Assembly (NCBI GenBank): GCA_022539475.1
Contig: VCMS01000097.1
Span: 124,001 to 188,000, forward strand
Length of the DNA stretch: 64,000 nt
Direction of reading: 5' to 3'
Source: Gracilaria domingensis
Taxonomy: Eukaryota; Rhodophyta; Florideophyceae; Gracilariales; Gracilariaceae
Shown here: positions 44,891-54,918 of the stretch, one piece after another
Layout of the letters: each line of letters starts with the position of its first letter
Numbering within the stretch: the stretch's first letter is position 1
The notes under the pieces: model-generated
The model's input: only the letters and a program-made list of their open reading frames with translations
Database searches by the model: none
Told to the model about the DNA's origin: nothing
Made by a program: the position numbers and the translations under genes

Positions 44891-44939
44891 GTTATAACTG
44901 TTTCGGTCGACCACATTTGTAACAGTTACTCAGTGAATA

Positions 44940-47900
44940 ATGACTGAACCCGAAGGAACACAGAACGAGGCCGGAATAACGGAAGAGGTACCAGAAGGAG
45001 AACATGTGTATGGTCTTAGCCCTGAAGCTCTTCGAACTTTCAACCAAGTACTGTACGATCAAATCGGCGATCCTGATCCACCGCCTCCAAACGCTCCTGA
45101 GGATGTTATGACGGAATATAAACAGAACTTAGAGCAGTATTCTAAGGAAATGATGGAAGCCTTCAGAGACACTGGTATACGTAATGAGATACTTTGGTTC
45201 GAGTTCACCTCTAGTTTTAGACCGGAATCACTTGGATATATGTCGAAGGCCACTGCTGTTCGTTGGGTCAATTTTCTGACTGAGAGAGGAGTATGGGTTC
45301 GACGTCAACAGGGATATCGCCGTGCTCGGGCATTAATTGACTGTTTGGAACAGAGAAACTTCATCCAAATGCCAATAGACCCTGAACCAGCAACCAACCA
45401 GCCTCCTGCAGACGTTGTCGCTCACGAGCCCGGAGTTGATGAGCGCAACTCTCAGCACAGCCGAGCTAATTCGACACCACCCGATCATGTACAAGGAATT
45501 GTATCTGTCGCAGGACAGGACCGTGGACGATCTGGAGTTGGAAATAATGAAGATGAACACAGGAGAGAGAACCCTTTGGACGGCGCTGCCGATGCTGCAC
45601 TGGTGAACCCTACTCGGAAAGATTTGCAGACTGTCCTCCCAAATGTTGTCGCCAACTCTTTGCAGGCCACGAAGCAAGGAGCTCATTCAAACTATCCATC
45701 AGAACATAGCAAATTTGGACAGCCCAAAGGATTTACTAGTATGTTAAAGGCATGTGAAGGACGCTGTTCTTACGGTGGAGGTTTTGATGAAGACTTTCAA
45801 GAGGCAATGGATTTTTATGACTCTATGGCAAGATTGTGTCGACTTTCTGACGAGGAAAGAGCCGAGGCACTTCCTGCAATTCTTTGTGACGATGCGCTTT
45901 CATTCTACATGAAAATGTACCGCGTCGGAGACTCCTACGAGACCATTCTTCAGAAACTAGTGGACAATTACGTCAACGCCGAACAAAGAAATCGCACACT
46001 CATCCTTTGGCAATCAATGCGATTATCTCAAGCAATGCGTGAGAATCCTGGGAGAAGTGAACTTGATGTGTTCAGATCATTCTGTCACAAACTGTCCCAA
46101 CTGCAGAACCAGCTCGATCCAGCGTACAGGACGGACAATTTTCTAAGAGATCAACTGGTTATATCTGCTGATACAGCTCAAATAGCCCAATCACTTAGAG
46201 AACGAGTACCTTCCACATCTCAGGAGGCTCGAAGTAGGATTGCGACTTTCCTTTCCAGTGAGCCGAGATCGGCAGAAGCATTCATGGTCTCACATGATAA
46301 TTCATCTAGTCCTCAGGAAAGCGCCCTCTACAGTCTCGGGAACAGGTATGGTGGAGAAGCCAGGAAGAACTTCAGGAACTACGGCAGAAAGAAGAAGTAC
46401 GATCGTCGGAACAGAAGAATATCGTCGAAATGGTTTTCGGGAAAGAAAGGATGCTACGTCTGCGGGGAGAACCATTTAGCACGCACCCGTCACTCTCCAC
46501 AAGAGGTCAAGCAAGCAATCGAGAGAATCAGAACTCAAAGCCCATCCGCGTACCTCTCTGTCGAAGATCTTTCATGCATTGCCGAAGACCTGACTACCAA
46601 GGAGAATACTGCAGACGATGTCAATGTCGTCTATTCTAGTGACAGCGAGGACTCACAAGCAGAAGAATCTTCCGATGATGACGCAGCATACATTGTAGAG
46701 GATGACATGTCTTTGCATGAATCAAATGAGATCTACCTCGCCAATGCGGCTTTTGTTCATGGTACAGGATTTGAAAAAGACCTGGCTGCCGCTACGCACG
46801 CAATGGAACTTGATCTGAAGCAAGGGGAGTCACAGACTTTTCGTGGACTTCACATAGACACGTGCGCCAACAGATGTTCAGTAATGTCTTATTCTCAGTA
46901 CAAGGCATACTGTGAACAATTCGGAGTTCCTTGTAACATCAACCGTACCAATGGAAGACGTCTGAAGGGTATTGGTGGAAGTAGTGAACCAGTTGGAACG
47001 GCTGTCATCCCAGTTCCGTTCAAGGATCTCAACCTGGTAATTGATGTCACGTTTCAGATTGTCCAGGACCATGTTCCAAGTCTACTTAGTATTAAGGACA
47101 TGATTGACAATGGTCTTGAGATCAGTTTACAGAAACAAGAGGTGATGTACAAGCATTTGAGCCAGCCTCTGACATTTCGAGACTACTTTCTCATACACAA
47201 CTGGGATCGTGGTGACCTTTCATATTCCCTTTATACCGAAACCGAGCTGCGAAAACTCTATCGCGCATTTGGTCACCCGAGTGTGCAAGCACTTTCGAAC
47301 GTATTGAAGCGAGCTCGTCCTCACGAGATGAAGCCTGAAGTACGAAACGCGATTGAAGAGCTAACAAAAGCTTGCGTATCGTGCGCCGTGAACGCGTCCA
47401 AGCCCAGAAGATTCAAGCTGACTGTTGGTACTGAGGATCGCACTTTCAACCATATTGTAGCAGTGGATGTCATGTACATTAACCAGAAACCTTTATTGCA
47501 CGTTGTTGATGAAGCAACGCATTTTAATGCAGCCCTATTCTTGAGGCGAATGACATCATCTGAAGTTTGGAAGACGTTCATTCGTTGCTGGTCTCGCGTT
47601 TATCTTGGACCACCAGACTTCTTGCGTATCGACCAAGGAAGCAACTTTGTCTCCTAAGAGTTTCTCGAACTGTCCGAAGCAGATGGTATTACTGTCCTCC
47701 CAGCTCCAATCGAATCCCCTGCTACCATGTCACATGTGGAAAGGTATCATGGGCCACTTCGAACCGCATACCTGAAAATTCGTGCCTCACTCCCTCGCAG
47801 TGACTCTGACACTGATTGTCTACAAATGGCAGTTAAATCAGTCAACGACACGATGGGACCTGAAGGCCTCTGCCCTACGTTACTCGTCTTTGGTGCCATA

Positions 47901-49781
47901 CCACGTCCTGCAAGGAAAACACCAGCCGAAACACAGCTACAACGTGGCAAGGCCATTGACGCAGCAATGGACGCTGTACATCAGGAGCAAGCAAAACGGA
48001 CGGTTGCATTTGGACTGAAGCAATATGCTGGCCCGAAGGGAAAGGAACATAGCGAAGAACTGGCTCAGCTACCTGCTGGATCTCCCATCTACGTCTTCAG
48101 AGATACATCTAAGAAATGGGAAGGACCATTTGAGTTTATCCAGATCGATGGGGAGACAGTGGTAGTTCAACTTCCTCATGGACGCCGCATCTTTCGATCA
48201 AGCGTGGTGAAGCCAGCTTCGAAACCTGCTGTTGCCCTCGGGTGTGTAACTGAACAATCATCAATTTATGACGCAGCGAACGAATTTTGTGAAGCTCGAA
48301 GGAAGGAACTAATGGGTTTGAAGAACCGTGGAACATTTGCCATTGTCGATACCGATCAGATTCCAATGGAAACAAGGATATACGGATCAAAATGGGTAGA
48401 TTTGGTGAAGTCTGTGGATGAAAAGGAATTGAAGAAGTCAAGGTTAGTTGCCCAGAACTACATGGATCGTGGTGCATTGGATATCGCAACGAAGTCTCCA
48501 ACTGTCAGTCGTATGGGACAACGAATTGCGATTGCTCTCTGTGCGATATTTCCAGAACACACTCCCTACGTGCGCGATATTTCTCAGGCTTATATTCAAT
48601 GTGAGTCGTTGATTGAACGCAACGTCTACGTGCGTCCGCCGCTAGAGATGCAGCTTGCGCCAGGGAAAGCGCTTCGCGTCTTGAAACCGCTATATGGTAT
48701 CCCCGAAAGTGGATTACATTGGTTTCTGACCTATCATACGCACTACCGAGAGAAACTGGGGATGACACCTCCTCTTGCAGATACTTGTGTGCTTTTCCGA
48801 AGATCCGGAGACGAGGTAGAAGGTGTGACTATACTCCAAGTAGACGATTCATTTGGTCACGGTACGGAAAAATTTCTAAACGACGAGGAGCATCATTCGA
48901 AGACGTTCCAGTCCAAGCCGAGAACGAGGATTCAAGAAGGCTTTACACGTTCATTCAATGGAATAAACATCACCAAGCGGCCTGGAGGACAAATGGCCAT
49001 CGATCAAAGCAAGAAACTTCGATCCCTACAGCTCGCTCGAACGCAATCTGACTTTGTCAGCGTCCGTGCTCAAGCCCAGTATGTCGGATGCTGCACTAGG
49101 CCTGATATTTCTTCCGCCGTGCAGCTGTTGGCAAGTTCTGTGAACGATCCGCACGCCGTCCACTTTCACAAGATGAACAATGTCATTAGACGATGTCATG
49201 ACACTGCTGACACGGGACTAACGTACGTCCCTCTGGACAAGGACAGCATGCGACTAGCACTCTTTACGGATGCGTCGTTTGCCAATTCGGACAAGATGAA
49301 GTCGCAGCTTGGCTTTGTACTTGTGCTAACAGACGGGAGCAATCGTGCAAATATAATCCACTACGGAAGCAGCAAATGCAAACGAGTCGCACGATCTGTG
49401 ATGGCGGCAGAAGTGCACGCTCTTGTGTACGGATTTGACCAAGCCTACGTTGCCAAGCATATGCTAGAAGAGATCCTTGGTCGTGAAATTGGAATTGACG
49501 CCTATGTGGATTCTCGTACTGTGTTCAACGTGGTGGCTAAAAACGGCCCTACACCGGAGAAAAGACTTCAGATCGATGTGTCTGCCTTGAAGGAAAGTCA
49601 CCAAAAAGGAGAGCTCAGGTACCTTGCATGGATTCCTGGAGAAGAGAATGTTGCAGATGGACTAACAAAGGGTCTCATTTCAGACAGTCACCCACTGTGG
49701 AAACTTATGACTACTAATGTCTTGATCGTCAACCCTTCTGGATGGGTTGAAGGGACAAGAATTGATAAGAAATTGTTGTAA
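44940..49781 (+). CDS. Copia gag-pol region (divergent clade)
   Basis: Gag spans roughly the first 470 residues and has a short Cys/His motif (CYVCGENHLARTRH). A protease-like region follows around HIDTCANRCSVM, then a GAG-pre-integrase domain (LYRAFGHPSVQALS … CVSCAVNASKPR), an integrase core with VDVMYINQKP and RIDQGSNF, a copia RT (SQAYIQCESLIERNVYVRPP, LKPLYGIPESGLHW, the LQVDDSF active site) and RNase H (LFTDASFANS, VMAAEVHALV, AWIPGEENVADGLTKG). Motif spelling differs strongly from the 23586-39732 copia element, so it is a different lineage. About one break overall. Confidence 0.9.
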
Positions 49782-49809
49782 TCCACATTTCAAAAGAGAA
49801 AACTTGGAG

Positions 49810-50313
49810 TGTGGAAGATATAGGACACTGCATGTGGAATACGAACAACTATGCTCTACACGGAGGCGCTTGCAGAATCCAACAATGCAACAAATATTTA
49901 GGTTATGGCCGAGATGGTCATTGTTGTCTACACATATGCGTTGGCGAGAGTCCGCAATGATCAACATGCATCTTTACGTGATTGTACTGCTTTGCATCTA
50001 TATATATTGTGCACAAGGAATCCGTAGAACTTAGATAGAAAAACAACAACAGAATAAATCAACACAACTTGCATCAAAACTAAAACCCCCGAAAGCCGCT
50101 ATGCGCAACTTTCAACTGCAGGCAATTGCCGCTTGTGGAATCGGTAGATCGATCGCTACGCAGCTCAACAGGCAGCCGGGTAACGACTCTATCTGCGAGA
50201 GCTCGAACTTGGGTTGCACAGACCAATAGAGGTCCGTCAGCCAGAGTAAGTGCTACACTGGAACCTACTGCACTGTTATCAGTTTGGTAGGATCTTCACA
50301 CTGAGTCTCGACA
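49810..50313 (+). repeat. 3' LTR of the young copia element
   Basis: Same length and sequence as 44387-44890 except two transitions. Confidence 0.95.
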
Positions 50314-51086
50314 GTACATCAATGCACGCGTTGGTTTCGGAATTGCTACTGGGCGAGATATAGAGGATGCCGAGAGTTTCATGGAGCACCTGGGTGGCTA
50401 CACTTTTGGCATCTCTGCAAACCAAGGCGCACGGGTGAGATTATCCAATGGTACCGAAATTGATCAGGACCTTGACAGGGAAGGCTACGAAAGATGTGCA
50501 GCCGAACTTGAGAGACTTGCACTCTCCTTAAATGAATCGCACGGACTTCACGAAGAGCGTCAACAAGCAGTGGTGAGCACTAGAAAAGACAGTGGACTCC
50601 CTAACTTCACGTACAATGGACTGTCGAAGTGGAAAACAGAAGCTAACTCCGGTATTTCAAAAGTGTTGACATCCTTTCCGAACCTGGTTGCGTACCCTCA
50701 AGATGAAAACTGTGACATAGGGGACATTCGTTTCACGAAAAATAGTGGGGGGCTAGCCTTGGTTGAAAACGACCCCCAGTTCGACACACATTTAATCGTT
50801 GCTTTCGGGAATGCTTCCAATGATGGTCCTCTATATGAAATGGCAACCCTCGCAGTTCATGTGAAGGGAGACGACCCTCCACCAGCGGTAACATATCTTG
50901 TTGGTGGGGTGGAGGACGTGCATGAGACCATCAGAAGGGTGGCAGAACTGTACGGGTACAGAAAATGCAAGTGTCAATGGTTTAGAAATGCTCTTGGAAT
51001 TTGTTTCAAGTGCTACGATGCCTTTAATACTTAGCTATGATATGAGATCTCAGTAATAAAAGTGTCGTATATATCTCAATACCCTT

Positions 51087-51926
51087 TTATGAATCATGGT
51101 GGTTTTTATCGTGCTGCTTTTCCTCGTAGCCGTACAACAGAGCCACCAACATAATTGTCGAATGTACATCCTCCACGCTTTCGAACAGGTTGTGTACTCC
51201 ACCCGGGATACAATCTTCTTTGAAGTGAACGCCGTACACGCCTACCTCATGCAAAGGCCCGTCGCTCAAAGCACTTCCGAACGTCACGACGTCATCCGTA
51301 TCAATAAATCTCGGTTCATTATCCACAAGATTTTCTCCTCCGCTTCCTTTTGTGTATCGCTTGTCCACAATTTCGCAACTTTTATCGCCGGGATAGATAA
51401 CAAACGCATCCATCTTCTGCAACAGGTCCCCAATAGCAGAATCCACTTCTTCTTTCCACTGCCACAGTTTGTTGTACACGAAATTGGGAAGGCCACTATC
51501 ACTTCTGGTCTCCACGAACCCCTTGTCATCATCATTCACAATACGATGCCTCCTATTCAAATCCCTTGCCAGGAACAGTAGTCCGTCAACAGTGTGGTCA
51601 AGGGTGTGATCATTGAATGCACCGTTAATTTCCCTCTCGTCAGAGAAACGCAGGAAAGCTCCATGATTCGCCGAGACACCAAACTTATAGTCTCCGAGTC
51701 CTTCCATTTTCCCCTCCACGTCGCCCACATCACCCCCTGTGACAAGTCCGAAACCAACCCGTTCGTCAATGAACTTCATACACTTCACAACTTCTTCTGG
51801 AATTGACTCTCCTTCTCTTCTCAACGTTCCATCAACGGAACTTAATATACCGTAACCATTGGCATATATGAACTTAGACAAGGTATTTGGTGAAATTTCC
51901 GCCAAGTCTCTCTGTTCCTCTGCCAT
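51087..51926 (-). CDS. Trehalose-phosphatase-like HAD protein, paralogue
   Basis: Start at 51926 (MAEEQRD) chosen because it aligns with the start of the split paralogue; the frame is open to 51998. About 279 aa, with no break. It shares with the paralogue NGYxxxSxVDGTL, VGFGLVTGGD, YKFGVSANHGAFLRF, SDSGLPNFVYNKLWQWKEE, IYPGDKSCEI and FGSALSDGPLHE. Motif I reads SSVDGTL, so the first Asp, which forms the phospho-enzyme in HAD phosphatases, is replaced by Ser. The acidic pair of motif IV is also reduced. It may therefore lack phosphatase activity and act as a binding or regulatory protein. It is convergent with the split copy, about 50 bp apart, consistent with an inverted duplication. The cap-domain length matches OtsB-type proteins. 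Confidence 0.8.
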   Translation of the reverse strand: MAEEQRDLAEISPNTLSKFIYANGYGILSSVDGTLRREGESIPEEVVKCMKFIDERVGFGLVTGGDVGDVEGKMEGLGDYKFGVSANHGAFLRFSDEREINGAFNDHTLDHTVDGLLFLARDLNRRHRIVNDDDKGFVETRSDSGLPNFVYNKLWQWKEEVDSAIGDLLQKMDAFVIYPGDKSCEIVDKRYTKGSGGENLVDNEPRFIDTDDVVTFGSALSDGPLHEVGVYGVHFKEDCIPGGVHNLFESVEDVHSTIMLVALLYGYEEKQHDKNHHDS

Positions 51927-52262
51927 TTTTCCTGATACAGTCACCATACTGCCACAAGTACCGCATAGACAGGAACTGTATAGACTTCTCAGTTTCATAC
52001 TTCTCTTGAAAGCAACCTTAAGTGCAGTTTCAGAAATGTTAGGACGCTACATGTTCAATTGCGAATTGACTGGTGCCACCAATGATGTTAACGATACCGA
52101 GCATTTGGCATGTTGCAATTAGACGCAACTGGACCAAAGACGTTTGACATTTGTTCAATTACCAGCCTGCCGCACCTTTTCTATGTTCATATGTATAGCC
52201 TTGTAATAGTATACTACTCTTAATACTCGCAAGACACACATAATTTACTAAATATCTCATTC

Positions 52263-53372
52263 TCATCCACTTCGAGGCGCTCGCAGCCTCATTATTGGCA
52301 AATCGTCATCACTACTACTCTCGAGCACTTCGGTTCTACCGGCGTCCGCTTCCACACCAATCTCCACGACCACTTGGTCTTCGTCCATGTCAACCGCCCC
52401 AACCTCCTTATCGGACAACAGTTCATCCTCCGCCTCCTCCTCCTCGTCACCATTGACAAACGTGGGTCGGAAATCCCGCACCCGATGAACAGCATCAGGT
52501 AGTGCGTAGCCCTCTGGTACCATGTACATGTGGTATCTAACCAGCAAATCCATAGACTCGGGCCTATCCACCTTGTCCTTCCCACTTGCTCCAGCATGTG
52601 TCACATCACCACGGCCCACGAATACAGAGTACGGTGGGATGATTATCTTCTTCGCTGGATACACCTCCGACATCACTCGCAACTGTTGGTTGTTCATCCC
52701 CACCAGTTGATGGCTTCCAGCGCTCACCCAGAGAGGAAAGCCCTCTTTCCCAGAGGCCATTACAAAGTATCCGGGGTTGCCAGTATTCATTGTTTCCTTC
52801 GTAACCAGACCACTGAAGTCGGTGTGCAGCGTCTGGCGCTTGCACTTTCTCGTCGTCCCCAGAAATCGACCACCAGTTTTCGGAGTGTACATCTTCACAG
52901 CTTCCCTTTCATTGTCCCATAGTCCCAAAGCCGCAGCAATTGTACCCATTCGAACATCAAGTAAAGCACGCGACCTTACAACCCACCTGAGCTCCTCATT
53001 ATCCTCCGGCTTCTCCACCGTACCCCAACGTGTCGACATCACTCTCCCCTCAAATGGTCCATCGCTACCGTCCTTCCATCCTTCATCATCGTTGATTATT
53101 TGAACAAACGACTTCTGTTCTTCTCCTTTCCGTATATCCGGCATCGCTCCATACTCATTCTCGAAGAAGTCTACCAACTTCCGCGACACATCTCCGAACT
53201 CCTGAACTTCTTCCAACTCCTCCCATGTCCATGTTCTCCAAGCGCTTCTCAAACAGCGGCGCAGCCTGGGTGTCCGCGCACAGCCTGGCCATGCCAGTGT
53301 AGATCTTGTGGACTTTCTGGTCGGCGTGCAAGGCCGCCGCCCACTGCTGGCGCTCCAGCGCCAGCGCGGCAA
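52263..53372 (-). CDS. 2-Oxoglutarate/Fe(II) dioxygenase-like protein, 5' end uncertain
   Basis: The C-terminal ~290 residues look like a real protein. LHTDFSG supplies an HxD motif. VFVGRGDVTHAGAS supplies the distal His, and RYHMYMVPEG could supply the 2OG-binding Arg. That order is a double-stranded beta-helix dioxygenase pattern. A long acidic, Ser-rich tail follows. The first ~50 codons of this open frame run through GC-rich SRP68-like DNA in the wrong frame and are probably not coding. The sensible-looking sequence begins near EELEEVQEFGDVSRK (about 53222), and the first Met after that is at 53144. The true start may lie in an upstream exon or be lost. No specific substrate can be given. 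Confidence 0.6.
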   Translation of the reverse strand: MPRWRWSASSGRRPCTPTRKSTRSTLAWPGCARTPRLRRCLRSAWRTWTWEELEEVQEFGDVSRKLVDFFENEYGAMPDIRKGEEQKSFVQIINDDEGWKDGSDGPFEGRVMSTRWGTVEKPEDNEELRWVVRSRALLDVRMGTIAAALGLWDNEREAVKMYTPKTGGRFLGTTRKCKRQTLHTDFSGLVTKETMNTGNPGYFVMASGKEGFPLWVSAGSHQLVGMNNQQLRVMSEVYPAKKIIIPPYSVFVGRGDVTHAGASGKDKVDRPESMDLLVRYHMYMVPEGYALPDAVHRVRDFRPTFVNGDEEEEAEDELLSDKEVGAVDMDEDQVVVEIGVEADAGRTEVLESSSDDDLPIMRLRAPRSG

Positions 53373-53835
53373 CTATGTAGTAGCGGTACGCCTCGGCCTC
53401 GAACACGGTGGACTAGTCCACCACCTCGTGGCACAGCGCGGGCACCCGCTGCGCGTGATGCACATCGCGCGACAGCTTTAGCCCGAGGGTGCGGCGCGCG
53501 CGCGCCGCGCCGGCCGGCTGCTTGCGCTTCACGTCCAGGGAAAACGCCAACTCGCTCTTGGCCAGCACCAGTGAGATCTGCAGCGCGCGCGTGTTGCGTC
53601 GCACGGCGTGCGACGTCACGGGCGTGGCGCGATAGCGGCGCGGGTGCGATGGGTGGCGGTTGGAGCCAGCGGTAGTGGCGCGCAGTTGAGCTCCGCGCCG
53701 CGTGCAGTACCGCCGGTAGCGCAGTTAGTCGGCACGCTTGAGCCTGTGCGCGCTCTGCGCCGCCCTCACGTCGGACAGGATGCCCAGCGACACACGCGCT
53801 ACCTCCTTGTCGCCGCGCGCCGCATCCTCGCCGCC
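53230..53835 (-). pseudogene. SRP68 N-terminal remnant in a GC-rich island
   Basis: Minus-strand translation gives stretches matching the RNA-binding N-terminal domain of signal recognition particle subunit SRP68: VARVSLGILSDVRAAQ, then LRYRRYCTRR, then RALQISLVLAKSELAFSLDVK, then YRYYIVAALALERQQWAAAL and KVHKIYTGMARLC. SRP68 is a cytosolic SRP component that binds 7SL RNA. The region is interrupted by TAG at 53413, a TAA after LKRAD, and a damaged linker. It ends abruptly at about 53230, where the dioxygenase-like frame begins. It is very GC-rich, with GCG/CGC-heavy codons, unlike both neighbours. Only the first third of the gene remains. Confidence 0.75.
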
Positions 53836-54918
53836 GTTTACTGTTGGTGCGAGGGTGTCTGCGATATTTCTGTCTGACTGCTCTGATTTCGAAGTGTTTT
53901 ACTGGATTGGGATAGAGGTACACCGGCGCTGCGTTGCGGCGTTTTGTTGTCTGCGCTCGCGGTGATGGTTTGTGGCGATGGTGGACACTTCATGTATGTT
54001 AAGGAGGTGCGGGTGGATTTAGCAAGATAGGAGACCATGCAGCGGCAAGGGGTAAAGTTTCGTTGACTGGGAAACATGACGTTTCGCAGACAAGAAACAG
54101 ACGTATTGTGCCAGCACACATATGTGTCAACCGCTGATTGCTGGGATGAACGTTTCCAGGTTTCGTTTACGGATTTCGTGAACTCCTGGAACGCCCCTAA
54201 GGGGCACAGATCTGTACCCCTTACCGTTCGGGGGCTAAGTTGAAAATTCAGTTCAACTGCCAATCCATTCTGACAATTCACGGTCTGATGTTACTTCCAT
54301 CATAATTGTCTTACGAGATGTGTTTGAATCACACTGAAAAATATTTAATTTGGCAGAACTTTAGTAAGTTCTGGATAGCTGCATGAACTGTAATTGACGG
54401 TACTAATTGAATAAGATTAATATTTTAACGAAATACAGATATAAGCTGAGGTAGGTCTATTATGAACGATTTAGCACCACCAACTCATATACCGCACATC
54501 AAGACTATCATACAGTAGACACGGCTTTGCCATTATGGCACCCGATCACCAAAAAAACCATCCGAGCAACCACTGGTTGTGTTTATCGCTGGTGAATGAA
54601 TGAAGTTGATGAGTCAAAAGCTTGCAGTCCTCTGCACCTCTGATTCCGATGAGTTCGGGCCCGTTCTTCCCAGAGTTCTTTGCGTTCAACTACGCGCTTA
54701 CCCTCGGTAAGGGCAAGCGTCGCGACAGCGTTCGCGTCATGTGGTGAAGATAATAATCATGATGATGTAAAAAAGTTTTGCAGACGAAAAGTCTAGTTGC
54801 TAGGTACCAATGGGTGGAGCAAAACCGCACATCTCTTGCGGTACTAACTCATCTTAACCCATCGTATCAAGAACAGCAAGGAGACAAACATTCTCTCCCT
54901 AATGCACCTGATTGATTT
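53836..54918. other. Intergenic with a copia scrap, no gene
   Basis: No supported ORF. A CGCCCCTAAGGGGC-type short palindrome occurs near 54190. The copia scrap at 54238-54305 is listed separately. The remainder is featureless AT-rich DNA. Confidence 0.4.
54238..54305. repeat. Scrap of copia internal sequence
   Basis: About 65 bp, nearly identical to 23797-23862, the stretch just inside the 3' LTR of the old copia element. It shares ATTCAGTTCAACTGCCAATC and TGACAATTCACGGTCTGA. No LTR is visible beside it. Confidence 0.85.

Larger units (their letters stand above)
44387..50313 (+). mobile_element. Very young Ty1/copia element inside the HAD gene
   Basis: 5927 bp. LTRs of exactly 504 bp at each end (44387-44890 and 49810-50313) differ at two positions by eye. 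The 5-bp target duplication GTACA is at 44382-44386 and 50314-50318. One long gag-pol region in copia order lies between. It looks almost whole, with about one break. This is the youngest-looking large insertion in the window, together with the gypsy element at the left edge. Confidence 0.97.
44230..51034 (+). pseudogene. Trehalose-phosphatase-like HAD protein, split by a copia insertion
   Basis: The 5' part (44230-44386) starts MYNSEV and contains the HAD motif I, VISDVDGTLKR, with its nucleophile Asp. The 3' part (50314-51034) resumes with NARVGFGIATGRD (motif II Thr), FGISANQGARVRL, a cap domain, and FGNASNDGPLYE in the motif IV position. There one of the usual acidic pair is Asn. The frame is continuous across the GTACA target site once the element and one target copy are set aside, so the gene was intact just before insertion. 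The nearest family is trehalose-6-P phosphatase/OtsB-like; in red algae such proteins are tied to floridoside-type solutes (inference). Its paralogue is 50 bp downstream on the other strand. As sequenced, the insertion should abolish function. Confidence 0.85.

Noticed and set aside
53249-53923. 224-aa GC-rich minus-strand ORF
   Set aside because: A frame kept open by high GC. The SRP68 resemblance is in a different frame.
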